Assembly (NCBI RefSeq): GCF_027213645.1
Contig: NZ_JAPWGL010000002.1
Location: forward strand, 124,001 to 188,000
Direction of reading: 5' to 3'
Source of the DNA: Pedobacter rhodius
Lineage (GTDB): Bacteria > Bacteroidota > Bacteroidia > Sphingobacteriales > Sphingobacteriaceae
Length of the DNA stretch: 64,000 bases
Under the pieces are notes generated by a model. That model ran no database searches and was not told the origin of the DNA. It saw only the letters and a program-made list of their open reading frames with translations. Below, in pieces: positions 56,291 to 64,000 of this stretch. The position numbers and the translations under genes were made by a program. Each line of letters opens with the position of its first letter. Positions within the stretch are counted from its first letter, which is position 1.

Positions 56291-56419
56291 CCCCCTCTGG
56301 CGCAAGCGTCTCGCTTGTGACTAATAATATATCCGGAAAAATAATTAACCGAAGATCCAATTTTTCTTAAAAACCTGAACCCTGTTACGAAGCACAAGCG
56401 GGACGCTTGCGCTAGATGG
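56291..56419 (+). repeat. 130-bp repeat, copy I
   Basis: Left arm GCGCAAGCGTCTCGCTTGTG perfect, centre most diverged of the set (ATATCCGGAAAAATAATTAA), right arm preceded by a short deletion but perfect (CACAAGCGGGACGCTTGCGC read through AGCACAAGCGGGACG). It is the last copy in the window. Confidence 0.9.
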
Positions 56420-56481
56420 AGATAAACCAGCGAATTAAATACAAGTTTCCTTCCAAAAAATATCCAGCCCGGATTTTGCTT

Positions 56482-56772
56482 TTAATCTTCAAAAGGAAAA
56501 TCTCTCATATGGCCCATATTTAAGATATAGTCGATTAATGTTTCCTTAACGTTTAAAACCCAGGTGCCTTCAGGCCGTTCTACCGCACCGTACTTTTTTA
56601 ATAAAAAGCGTTTAACCTCAACATCTATCGGGTTTTTGTTAATCAGGTCTATAAAAAAATCATTCCGGTCGTGCTCACTAATGCCTGAAATGGCACAATA
56701 TTTTTCATCTTTCAGGAGTATTAAGAAGGCAAGATCAATGTGGAGAATTAACGTACGAAAATAAATACCCAT
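56482..56772 (-). CDS. Small hypothetical protein after the protease gene
   Basis: A 96-residue protein (MGIYFRTLILHIDLAFLILLKDE...) with a hydrophobic start and a C-terminal half rich in charged residues (EVKRFLLKKYGAVERPEG, then NVKETLIDYILNMG). Its ATG overlaps the protease stop codon by one base, a sign of coupled translation, which is why it is accepted. No family is recognised. It closes the minus-strand operon. Confidence 0.65.
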   Translation of the reverse strand: MGIYFRTLILHIDLAFLILLKDEKYCAISGISEHDRNDFFIDLINKNPIDVEVKRFLLKKYGAVERPEGTWVLNVKETLIDYILNMGHMRDFPFED

Positions 56773-57638
56773 TAATTAACTGAAATTGTTTTCTTTATCC
56801 AACCTGTAAATATAGAAACCCTGGTCCAGTTCGACACCTCTCCATAGTACCCGTTTTTCCGAAAGTTTTCCATATCACTTTCTGTTGAATGCAATATGCC
56901 AACCAGTTCCGGTTTTCCATTCACCATTCTGAAAAGTCCGCCACCGCTATCGCCTCCGGCAGGTGTATATTCGAATGCTATTGGTTTATCAGACCCCATT
57001 TTGCTTACCGACGGATTGTCCGGACTATCGAAATCCAATTGCAGAAGCGAAGGTTTTCCGTTAATTTCCATCCCGGAAAACTTATCGACAACATTTTTAC
57101 CGGCCGATTTTACACCGTGTATCTCGTTTTTAAGCGACCCTTTTGCACTTACGATTCCGGAAACGCCGAAGCCAACACCGGTTACCTGGGAACCAAGCTC
57201 ATCAAATTTTGTATTTAATGCTGGAAAATCTACATCAGGCACCGCTTTTTCCAATTCCAGCAGCATTAAATCTGTACCCGAAGCCACGCCCTGCAAACCG
57301 GCATCAGGGTGAACGGTAATTTTTTTAACCTGATATGTATTTCCGTTAAAATCGAAAGCGAAATCAGCTGGTTCAAGCTGATCTATTTTTCTTTTTTTGG
57401 TAAACATTTGATTTGCCGTCATAAGCACATGAGCCGCTGAAAGTACATAACGCGATGAAATTAAAACACCTGAACCAATTGATTTTCCGTTTTCTATTGC
57501 TTTTCCGACACAATTAAACTGTTTAGCTGAGGCAAGTTCTTTCAGGCCGGCCGGGTCTGCATCATGCCTTGATATACCGCAGCAAAACAGGCAAAAGGAA
57601 AATACCGCAAGGGTGTTGAAGATTTTATTTGTTTTCAT
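56772..57638 (-). CDS. Trypsin-like serine protease, exported
   Basis: A 288-residue S1-family protease. The signal sequence (MKTNKIFNTLAVFSFCLFCCG) ends in a Cys pair that could be lipidated. The catalytic triad is visible: His70 in VLSAAHVL, Asp123 in GTDLMLLELE and Ser231 in AGGDSGGGLF. The specificity pocket is not assignable. It starts 5 bases after the TonB receptor's stop and is followed by an overlapping small gene. Its place beside the two peptide genes makes a peptide-processing role a fair guess, no more. Confidence 0.85.
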   Translation of the reverse strand: MKTNKIFNTLAVFSFCLFCCGISRHDADPAGLKELASAKQFNCVGKAIENGKSIGSGVLISSRYVLSAAHVLMTANQMFTKKRKIDQLEPADFAFDFNGNTYQVKKITVHPDAGLQGVASGTDLMLLELEKAVPDVDFPALNTKFDELGSQVTGVGFGVSGIVSAKGSLKNEIHGVKSAGKNVVDKFSGMEINGKPSLLQLDFDSPDNPSVSKMGSDKPIAFEYTPAGGDSGGGLFRMVNGKPELVGILHSTESDMENFRKNGYYGEVSNWTRVSIFTGWIKKTISVN

Positions 57639-57643
57639 AGCAT

Positions 57644-59998
57644 TTAGTTTGAGCTTGTTGCTTTCGTTTCCCTTCCTTTAATACCTTTACTGCCGCCGCT
57701 ATAGCGGAATGCTTTAGCATGGAAAAGATAACTCATCGATAACCCTATGGAGCGCATCGGCTGTACCAGCGAAACCGTATTATACATTACCGGAGATATA
57801 CCTGAAGATTTTGAATTATTTGAAGTATTAAAAGCATCATATATGGAACCCGTTACCGTTAGTGATTTTTTCAGGAAAGTTCGGGAAAGTGTAAGCGAAA
57901 GTGCCGGCGCTTGTTGCCGCTTAATTTCAAAAGGGAAAAAGTTCTTATTTCGATAAGACATGGAAAGATTAAAATTTACGAATTTGGGGTTTGTTTGCAC
58001 AACCGTAATCGTCGGTGCGACAAAAAAACCCGAATTTTCGATGTAATAGCCTTGCTCCGTTGTATTGGAGGCATAATAGCCCGCTACAGCGGTGCAGGTA
58101 AAGCTTAAACGCTTGCTAACATCGAGGTTTAATGATGGACGGAAAGATAAAATCGATTCGTTGGCAACATTAATTTTATTGCGCTGAATACTACCGTCAG
58201 CACCAAACAAATAAGGCCCGAAAGCTATCAGTCCTTCCGTTTGTTCATAATTTAAAGCATTGGTCAGCTCAAAATCATCTCCGGATAAATTGTGAGTTAA
58301 ACTTACATTCCAGTTTATTTGTTGTCCGACATTTTGCGAACCGCTTGAGGTAATACCTGATGTTTGTCTTCGTTGATTTTCATTAAGATCATCACTTCCG
58401 GGCAGTATGGTTTGGCGGCTGGCGATAAGTGAAAAAGTTCCGCTGTTCTTTGTGGGAACATATATATTCAAACCAGGTAAATACTGCAGCTTATTCCCCA
58501 TTCTGTTTCCGTTTAAAACGGATGCGTTTAAATCCAGCCTGTTGGTAAGCGTAAGCGTAAAATAGCGGAACGGGTATTTAAACCTTGAATAAACGGTATA
58601 AAAAGACTGGTTATAAGTGAGTTCCCCGTTAACAGCAGCAGATTGAAGATTTGATAGTTCAAATGTGTTCCTGTTATCATTATGCTGGAAAAGTCCGCCG
58701 ATTTCAAACGAAGCTTTAGCCACCTTAAAATCATGCCCGATTAGAAAATTAAAATCCTGTACCCTGTTCTCTGATTTATTTGATAAGACACCGTTTATCT
58801 GGTTTTCGAGATTTAAATCAATCAGCGTGCTGCTAAAATTATGGGTTGCCCTGAAAAACAGATTAGACTCTTTAGACAATTTGATGTTTAAGTTTGCAAA
58901 ATTCGTAGTGGTCAGTGGTCGGAACAGGGAGTTGAGGTACTCTTCCGAAGATACGCCGTTAGCCTGTTTAATAGCGGAGCCTACATGCTGCGATGCCCTG
59001 ATGTTGTTATAGGAAAGGGAGTAATTAATCTGAACTTTATTGCTCATATCATAGTTTGCCGAAAGCGTGCCAATTTTAGGTACGGTACCCGTCCTGCCCT
59101 GCATTATGCGTGAATAAACCGGTTCGCCGCCCGGAAGTTTTGCCCAGTAAGATGCAGAAGAAATATCATAACCGGCACTATAGCTGTTTAGCATCAGGTT
59201 TACAAAAAAACGCTTCCCGGTAAGGTATAGTGTAGAAAAGGCGCCAAAATTTCGTTGTGTAAAACTATTATTTGCACTAAGCATACCTCCAAGTATGGTT
59301 TCAGGTTTTTTCTTGGTTACAATATTCAATGCCACCTGGTTGGGCTTTAACCCGGAAGTGAGGGATGAATTTTTAATAATTTCTACCCTGTCGATTGTTT
59401 CCAAAGGCAAATTCTCCACTGCAGTATATACTATCCGGGAGCCATTGATGTAAAAAACCGGATCAAAAGAACCGTCTATTTTATAGTTATTTTCAATTTT
59501 GGAAATACTGGGAATCATGGCCAGGAGGTTTTTACCGATTGGCAAATCCGGCACCTTAAAATCTGAAGCTTTATACGAAATCTTTTCAGCCGTATAGATG
59601 GTTGATCTGCCGGCAGAGACTTTAACTTCAGAGAGTTGGTTTACAATATAGTTGGCAACACAAATGATGGACTCTTTAGGATTATTTGCGTTTAATGTAA
59701 ATGTGGTGTCAATCCGCAAAACGGATGATGCAGATTTTAAGGTAACTGATCCGGTTGCCTGGGGAATAGTGGCTAAAGTTTCACCTTTGGCATCGGAAAG
59801 AAGCGCAATAGATTTTGTCGTATCTTTTCCAAAAAAAAGTGATAAGCCAAAATAAGATAATGCTGTTTTTTTATCCGGTTGCAGCAATTGTATCCGTAAA
59901 GTTTTTTGCACAACTGCCTGAGCCCTTACATCAGCGCAATGCATAATTACTGCGATATTCAGGAAAACCACGATTACAGACAGGTATCTAAATTGCAT
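57644..59998 (-). CDS. TonB-dependent receptor-like outer-membrane barrel protein
   Basis: A 784-residue outer-membrane protein. After the signal (cleavage near VRAQAVV), an N-terminal beta domain of about 100 residues is followed by a plug: VSAGRSTIYTAEKISYKASDF, NLLAMIPSISKIENNYKIDG and VFYINGSRI, with VENLPLETIDRVEIIKNSS (read with local variation). A large barrel (about 250-780) of aromatic-rich strands ends at YLFHAKAFRYSGG. It overlaps the MauE-like gene by 11 bases, so expression is coupled. The ligand could be a peptide, oligosaccharide or metal complex. Confidence 0.85.
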   Translation of the reverse strand: MQFRYLSVIVVFLNIAVIMHCADVRAQAVVQKTLRIQLLQPDKKTALSYFGLSLFFGKDTTKSIALLSDAKGETLATIPQATGSVTLKSASSVLRIDTTFTLNANNPKESIICVANYIVNQLSEVKVSAGRSTIYTAEKISYKASDFKVPDLPIGKNLLAMIPSISKIENNYKIDGSFDPVFYINGSRIVYTAVENLPLETIDRVEIIKNSSLTSGLKPNQVALNIVTKKKPETILGGMLSANNSFTQRNFGAFSTLYLTGKRFFVNLMLNSYSAGYDISSASYWAKLPGGEPVYSRIMQGRTGTVPKIGTLSANYDMSNKVQINYSLSYNNIRASQHVGSAIKQANGVSSEEYLNSLFRPLTTTNFANLNIKLSKESNLFFRATHNFSSTLIDLNLENQINGVLSNKSENRVQDFNFLIGHDFKVAKASFEIGGLFQHNDNRNTFELSNLQSAAVNGELTYNQSFYTVYSRFKYPFRYFTLTLTNRLDLNASVLNGNRMGNKLQYLPGLNIYVPTKNSGTFSLIASRQTILPGSDDLNENQRRQTSGITSSGSQNVGQQINWNVSLTHNLSGDDFELTNALNYEQTEGLIAFGPYLFGADGSIQRNKINVANESILSFRPSLNLDVSKRLSFTCTAVAGYYASNTTEQGYYIENSGFFVAPTITVVQTNPKFVNFNLSMSYRNKNFFPFEIKRQQAPALSLTLSRTFLKKSLTVTGSIYDAFNTSNNSKSSGISPVMYNTVSLVQPMRSIGLSMSYLFHAKAFRYSGGSKGIKGRETKATSSN

Positions 59999-60428
59999 CT
60001 TGTTTTATTATTATAGGTGAGCTTACTATGATATAGTAAAAACAAGCGATGGTGAGCCCGATATTGAGTATAAGATGCTGGGTCCAGCTCAGGGCAGAAA
60101 TTATTCCTCCGCAGCTGCAGGGCACATATGGGCTGTACAATAAAATCATGATGATATAAACGGTAAACAGCAGCAGCAAACCACCGGAGGCCGCTAAACT
60201 GTTTCGATTGGTTTTTTCGATAAGTAACCCCAGGCTGATGATGAACTCAACAGCAATTACCATATAGGCTATCGCTGATGCGAAAACCCGGGGAATTAAT
60301 GGCGATTTTTCCAGTTCATTCAAAAAATTATCATAATCCGTTACCTTATTTACTGCGGTATAAAGAAACAGCACGAAAAGGATATAGGTCAGGATGACCC
60401 TGAATGTGTTTTGAGCGATTAAATTCAT
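59988..60428 (-). CDS. MauE/DoxX-like membrane protein
   Basis: A 146-residue four-helix membrane protein with helices near 10-27, 50-70, 80-98 and 112-140. The pattern LYTAVNKVTDYDNFLNELE and YVPCSCGGIISALSW with Cys104/Cys106 match the MauE group, linked to disulfide redox and maturation steps. The gene ends inside the receptor start and starts 6 bases from the preceding gene. The paired cysteines of the adjacent peptides make a disulfide role attractive but unproved. Confidence 0.8.
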   Translation of the reverse strand: MNLIAQNTFRVILTYILFVLFLYTAVNKVTDYDNFLNELEKSPLIPRVFASAIAYMVIAVEFIISLGLLIEKTNRNSLAASGGLLLLFTVYIIMILLYSPYVPCSCGGIISALSWTQHLILNIGLTIACFYYIIVSSPIIIKQDAI

Positions 60429-60434
60429 ATGTTT

Positions 60435-61463
60435 TTAGGTAAAATTATATTTAAGAATATGTCCGTCGAGCAGTAAAACAATCATTCCTTTGTCGGAAAG
60501 TATAAATGAACCGGGTATAGAACTTGTTCCTTTTGGCATGCTGAACCGCATGCTGTGCGAATAGTTAAAGCCTTTTTTCAAATCATATGTATCGATAACA
60601 AGGGTATCGAACGAGGAAACGCCCTTATCGTTGTCTGCAAATATTCCTGAATAAATATATAACTGGTCTTCCTTCACAAATACAGCACGGTTGGCGAAAG
60701 TCGGTTGGGTTTTATAAGTCGTTCTGCCATCTTTCAGATCAATAACTTCCGGTGATTTTTTAACAGTATCTATGGTATGATAAACCTTTGTAGGCTTCAG
60801 GTGCGCATCCAGTGCCCGCACTTCGTTCCTGTACATACATACGTAGATAAAGCCATCTTTATATGGTTGAATAATGCCGTCGTCGGCCATCGTTATGCCA
60901 TTTGAAAAAAGCGCACGATTCGAAAACGCATGTCCATCTCTGCCGGCCACGTTCACCGAAAAATTACTTTTTTTGGGAATAAGGCTTTTGTATAAAATAT
61001 CACCATCCTTAATTACACTTGGTGTAATTGCAGCACTTACAAAAGAAAGGGAATCAATCGGTTTTCCGGCTTCAGATAACCGATACCTCCGGCACATCAG
61101 CGCTTTACTGTCAAAATTATACAGCGTATCATTTGAAATATAGTATTGTTCGTGCTGATTTTGAAGTATCCTGGCATTGTCAACCGCTACAAGCTCAAGG
61201 CTATCGGCCTGCTTACTTATCCGCTGAAAGCGGTTGGTACCCTTTTCAAAAACATAATAACCCTTATGGTCTTCCCCACCAAATTTTATAAAACTCCAGA
61301 ACGGCCTTTTTACATCAGATAAAGTATAGGAAATGTTTTTATAGTTTCGTGTAAAGCCGCCATTTTGGAAGAAATCTGTTTTGGTACGGCTACCCTGATA
61401 TAAGAATACGGCAATTATTGCCAGGAGGGTTAAAAAGTATACCCAGATGTATTTTCTTTTCAT
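60435..61463 (-). CDS. Membrane-anchored hypothetical protein, propeller-like
   Basis: A 342-residue protein with an N-terminal anchor (residues 5-23) and a beta-rich outer part. Repeated strand patterns (GYYVFEKGTNRFQRI, QYYISNDTLYNFDSKALMC, FIYVCMYRNEVRALD) suggest a propeller or a similar stacked-strand sensor. There are no catalytic motifs. It lies between the peptide genes and the MauE-like gene in the operon. I do not recognise a family name. Confidence 0.7.
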   Translation of the reverse strand: MKRKYIWVYFLTLLAIIAVFLYQGSRTKTDFFQNGGFTRNYKNISYTLSDVKRPFWSFIKFGGEDHKGYYVFEKGTNRFQRISKQADSLELVAVDNARILQNQHEQYYISNDTLYNFDSKALMCRRYRLSEAGKPIDSLSFVSAAITPSVIKDGDILYKSLIPKKSNFSVNVAGRDGHAFSNRALFSNGITMADDGIIQPYKDGFIYVCMYRNEVRALDAHLKPTKVYHTIDTVKKSPEVIDLKDGRTTYKTQPTFANRAVFVKEDQLYIYSGIFADNDKGVSSFDTLVIDTYDLKKGFNYSHSMRFSMPKGTSSIPGSFILSDKGMIVLLLDGHILKYNFT

Positions 61464-61486
61464 TTGTAAAAGCGTTTATAATTACC

Positions 61487-61681
61487 TTAAAAATCCTGTG
61501 TATAAACCAAGCGCCCCGGATAGATATGGGTATTGCCGTTACCATCTGTCGAAATCGTACAGATTCCGTCGCCAGGTTCACACGATACCGTCCCTGAATT
61601 TTTAGCTTTTGCCCTTTCAGAAAGAATTGAGCAAAATACAATCAGGGCTATCATCATTATATTAAATAATTTTCTGTTCAT
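61487..61681 (-). CDS. Tiny secreted two-cysteine peptide 2
   Basis: A 64-residue precursor: signal MNRKLFNIMMIALIVFCSIL, probable cleavage near ERAKA, then a mature peptide of about 38 residues with Cys34 and Cys41 (C-x6-C), a Gly-Asn-rich middle (DGNGNTHIYPG) and the end LVYTQDF. It shares layout with the next upstream gene (C-x6-C, then LVY before the last residues). It resembles DUF6520-type Bacteroidota peptides. It may be a signal, bacteriocin or receptor ligand. It is 24 bases upstream of the anchored protein gene. Confidence 0.75.
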   Translation of the reverse strand: MNRKLFNIMMIALIVFCSILSERAKAKNSGTVSCEPGDGICTISTDGNGNTHIYPGRLVYTQDF

Positions 61682-61703
61682 GTCATTTAAATTAGGGTAA
61701 ATA

Positions 61704-61740
61704 AAAAAGACAGCGAACCTGATGTCCGCCGTCTTTTCTT
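61704..61740 (-). terminator. Weak hairpin between the two peptide genes
   Basis: Arms AAAAGACAGCG and CGCCGTCTTTT (one mismatch), with T-rich flanks on the minus strand. It sits right after the stop of the first peptide gene, so it may trim or attenuate the operon message. Confidence 0.6.
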
Positions 61741-61745
61741 GATGA

Positions 61746-61934
61746 TTAGTTAGATGCAGGATACACTAACACACCAGCTTTGGCAAGATGATCTCCATCT
61801 GGCCCTGTTACTACATAGCATACATTTTCTGCGGCAAGACAACTTGCTGCTGCTGCTTTTGCTTTGGCTCTGATGCCAAATGCACCTACAATAACTGTTA
61901 CTGCGAGTGCGATTTTGATGATGTTTTGTTTCAT
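61746..61934 (-). CDS. Tiny secreted two-cysteine peptide 1
   Basis: A 62-residue precursor: signal MKQNIIKIALAVTVIVGAFG, probable cleavage near KAKA, then about 35 residues with Cys32 and Cys39 (C-x6-C: CLAAENVC) and the end LVYPASN. It is the first gene of the minus-strand operon and a paralog of the peptide at 61487-61681. The hairpin after it could make this the most abundant product. The function is unknown; two cysteines could form one disulfide. Confidence 0.78.
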   Translation of the reverse strand: MKQNIIKIALAVTVIVGAFGIRAKAKAAAASCLAAENVCYVVTGPDGDHLAKAGVLVYPASN

Positions 61935-62127
61935 GTTGTTTAATTTAAATGGTTGATTAATAAATTAAAGTTATACACGAACACGCACCCTGATTATTTT
62001 ATTATATGAATCGCAGTTAATATTATATTAATCCCGTAATTTAGCGTATGAGTTTGGAATTTAGATTCCGGATGCTATTGTTTTAAGAGCTAAATCTCGT
62101 ATATTGGATTCATTAAAACGCTCAGTG

Positions 62128-62853
62128 ATGAAATTATTCAGTATCGTCATAGACGATGAACCACATGCGGCTAACGAGCTTGAAACGCTTCTTGAGCGTA
62201 CACCTGGTATCGAAAACCTGCAAAGCTTTAACGACGTAGAATCAGCAATTACTTTCCTCAATACCAGGGGCAAAATAGACGTTATTTTTTCTGACATTAT
62301 GATGCCCGGAATTAACGGGATAGTTGCGGCAGAACTTTTTCGCAGCCACTGTGATTTTCTGATATTTGTTACGGCCCATCGCGACTTTGCCCTTCAGGCC
62401 TTTGATGCCATGGCAGCCGGCTACCTTATGAAACCTTTAAGGCAGGAAGCATTACTAAAGCAAATCGCCGAAATATCGCGAAAAAGAATTAAGCCATCAG
62501 AACCGGCAGCGAAAGAAGGGGAATTTATAATGATAAAGGGCAGCAATAAAAATAGCTTTACAAAGGTGGTATTTAAAGACATTATTTATATCGAAGCCAT
62601 GCTGAACTATGTAAAAATTACAACGGTTAGGGGAAGCGAACTTACTTATATAGGACTTAAGAGCATTGAAGAATCCTTAAATGGAAAAAAGAATTTCCTG
62701 AGAATATCCAGGTCTGTAATTATTTCGCTCGATCACCTGGATCGGGTTGATGGCAATACCGTTAGAATGGGAGACAAAACTAATTTTACGGTAGGTGAAA
62801 GTTACAGGAACGCTTTTTACGCGTTCCTGCGCAGCCAGGCTGTAAATCCTTAA
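62128..62853 (+). CDS. LytTR-family response regulator
   Basis: A 241-residue regulator. The receiver has the acidic pair in IVIDDEPHA, phospho-acceptor Asp56 in IFSDIMMPG and the Lys of GYLMKPL. The LytTR DNA-binding domain (about 135-240) is shown by IIYIEAMLNYVKITT, FLRISRSVIISLDHLDRVDGN and FTVGESYRNAF. The start at 62128 is preferred over 62104 because the receiver begins there. It is divergent from the peptide operon with 193 bases between. The histidine kinase follows, so it is a two-component pair that probably controls the operon. Confidence 0.9.
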   Translation: MKLFSIVIDDEPHAANELETLLERTPGIENLQSFNDVESAITFLNTRGKIDVIFSDIMMPGINGIVAAELFRSHCDFLIFVTAHRDFALQAFDAMAAGYLMKPLRQEALLKQIAEISRKRIKPSEPAAKEGEFIMIKGSNKNSFTKVVFKDIIYIEAMLNYVKITTVRGSELTYIGLKSIEESLNGKKNFLRISRSVIISLDHLDRVDGNTVRMGDKTNFTVGESYRNAFYAFLRSQAVNP

Positions 62854-63002
62854 TTACCCGACATTACGGTGTAATCTGTTACCGTTACGGTGGTGAGTGT
62901 GGTAATGGTCGGATCAGAGTTAAGGCACGAACGTGAACCTTTTTTTAAAAATACAAATACGATTTTCTTTTTGAGTTTTGGAATGTTTGTTTGGTTATTC
63001 AT
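62850..63002 (-). CDS. Thr-rich 50-residue peptide ORF, antisense between regulator genes
   Basis: The reading starts MNNQTNIPKLKKKIVFVFLK and ends SDPTITTLTTVTVTDY plus a short tail, with a single cysteine in SRSCLN. A Lys-rich leader then a Thr-rich core is the look of small Bacteroidota natural-product precursors, but it has no GG cleavage site. Its stop overlaps the regulator's stop from the other strand. A plus-strand reading across it (62890-63090) competes. Upstream extension would add 16 residues. It is an uncertain call. Confidence 0.45.
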   Translation of the reverse strand: MNNQTNIPKLKKKIVFVFLKKGSRSCLNSDPTITTLTTVTVTDYTVMSGN

Positions 63003-63071
63003 AGCGTTTTTTTTAGTTCTTACTTCAATGATAAGTGCAAATCTTACCATTGCAACTTTTATTATAGCAAC

Positions 63072-64000
63072 ATGCCCAACTACTATATAAACCCTTCATT
63101 TAAGCGTTTTAATGCCTTAAAGATTCACGCACTTTGCTGGTCTGTTTATGTGTTTTACGAGGTTATTGTGGCGGGTATAATAACTGGTCATTTCAGCAAT
63201 CCCGTTTATTACTTATTGTACTATACGCTTAATATATCCTTGTTTTACGCGCATGAACGATTGGTGCTTCAACCCTCCCTCGGGAAGCCGGGCAGTACAT
63301 GGAAACTTCCGTTTTTCCTGGTATTTGAACTTGTTATTTACCTGGCGCTGAGTATAATGATAGCCCTGGTGCTGGAAACCCTAAAAATAAGGCGTTTGCC
63401 GACTGTATTTAACGGCGCCTTTTTTATTGCTTCTTTATACAGGGCTTTCTTGTTTATGATTTTTTCAACCGGATATTATTTTCTTACAACTTATATTTTG
63501 CGTAAGAATGCAGAGTTGAAGGGATTTCTCGAAAACGAACAACTGCGTGCCGAACTGGTTACCTTGCAGCGGGATTTTTTACGGTCACAAATCAACCCGC
63601 ATTTACTTTTCAATACACTTAGTTTTATTAAAAATTCATCAATCCGAAATCCTGCCGAGGCCGAAGAAGCCATTTTAATATTATCTGAAATTATGAGTTT
63701 TGCGATGGAGCGGGATGTTGAAGGTTGTGTTTCTTTATCAAAGGAATTAAAACAGGTCGAAAATATTATACAACTCAACCAGCTCCGTTATGCACATCGT
63801 TTAAATATTGCGCTGCACGTTAATCTCCATCAGGATTTTGTTTTAACTGTTTCGATTGTACTGCTTACGCTTACTGAAAATATATTCAAACATGGCAATC
63901 TGCTTGATCCGGCTTTTCCTGCCGTTATAGAAGTTACAAGTACGTCAGAAAAAATCAGATACTTTACCCGCAACCTAATCGGCAACCAGATGAAGGAACA
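63072..64000 (+). CDS. LytS/YpdA-type sensor histidine kinase (partial)
   Basis: A histidine kinase running off the window end; about 309 residues are seen. The start ATG at 63072 opens several membrane helices (residues about 15-150). A coiled stretch (FLENEQLRAELVTLQRDFLRS) precedes the His_kinase box SQINPHLLFNTLSF, where His is the phospho-acceptor, followed by ILSEIMSFAMERD and LLTLTENIFKHGN, the N box. The ATP-lid end is missing. With the LytTR regulator it forms a two-component pair for the peptide operon. Confidence 0.88.
   Translation, partial: MPNYYINPSFKRFNALKIHALCWSVYVFYEVIVAGIITGHFSNPVYYLLYYTLNISLFYAHERLVLQPSLGKPGSTWKLPFFLVFELVIYLALSIMIALVLETLKIRRLPTVFNGAFFIASLYRAFLFMIFSTGYYFLTTYILRKNAELKGFLENEQLRAELVTLQRDFLRSQINPHLLFNTLSFIKNSSIRNPAEAEEAILILSEIMSFAMERDVEGCVSLSKELKQVENIIQLNQLRYAHRLNIALHVNLHQDFVLTVSIVLLTLTENIFKHGNLLDPAFPAVIEVTSTSEKIRYFTRNLIGNQMKE

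Noticed and set aside
35502..56419. The regularly spaced repeats as a CRISPR array
   Set aside because: Copies are 130 bases, kilobases apart, and separated by genes rather than by short unique spacers; there are no cas genes.
62890..63090. 66-codon plus-strand reading between the regulator and kinase
   Set aside because: It begins 40 bases after the regulator stop and overlaps the kinase start, and its opposite strand gives a more peptide-like reading; neither is certain.

Overview
The window looks like chromosomal DNA of a Bacteroidota bacterium, most likely Sphingobacteriaceae (Pedobacter-like); this placement is an inference. The support is AT-rich sequence, TAnnTTTG promoter boxes in front of the SRP RNA, a tRNA, pyrG and queA, and family content typical of the phylum: GH95 and GH130 enzymes, a FucP-type transporter, a TonB-dependent receptor, FtsX/MacB permeases and LytTR two-component genes. 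I saw no rRNA, CRISPR array, transposase or integrase.

Positions 1-35400 are mostly housekeeping: an aminotransferase, queA, ispD, a PduO-type cobalamin adenosyltransferase, an ABC ATPase and a permease, gatC, an acyltransferase, trpS, a deoxynucleoside kinase/DUF5808/kdsB operon, pyrG-yidC, a GH130 protein, a GAF histidine kinase, a phosphoesterase, a DUF763 protein, gltBD, the small SRP RNA, a transaldolase-like aldolase, a heptose-phosphatase-like HAD protein, a sugar transporter, a GH95 fucosidase and tRNA-Lys(UUU). Small genes below the usual size cut-off (an lmo0937-type membrane protein at 4762-4920, for instance) are included.

From 35.5 to 56.4 kb the character changes. An approximately 130-bp non-coding, imperfectly palindromic repeat occurs about 12 times, always in the same orientation, and separates nearly every gene or small operon. 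Between copies lie a duplicated lipoprotein gene, a phytanoyl-CoA dioxygenase-like gene, a Cdd1/AraC fusion regulator, VOC proteins, an FtsX permease, small secreted proteins and a defence-like group at 41.2-48.1 kb. That group has a HEPN-GNAT fusion, a truncated P-loop ORF, a PD-(D/E)XK nuclease-like protein, a DUF2971 protein and a TIR protein. It is the best candidate for an undescribed system.

From 56.5 to 64.0 kb a tightly packed minus-strand operon encodes two paralogous tiny secreted two-cysteine peptides, a membrane-anchored protein, a MauE-like membrane protein, a TonB-dependent receptor, a trypsin-like protease and a small protein. It faces a divergent LytTR response regulator and LytS-type histidine kinase; the kinase runs off the window end. 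A further 50-residue Thr-rich peptide ORF lies antisense between the two regulator genes.
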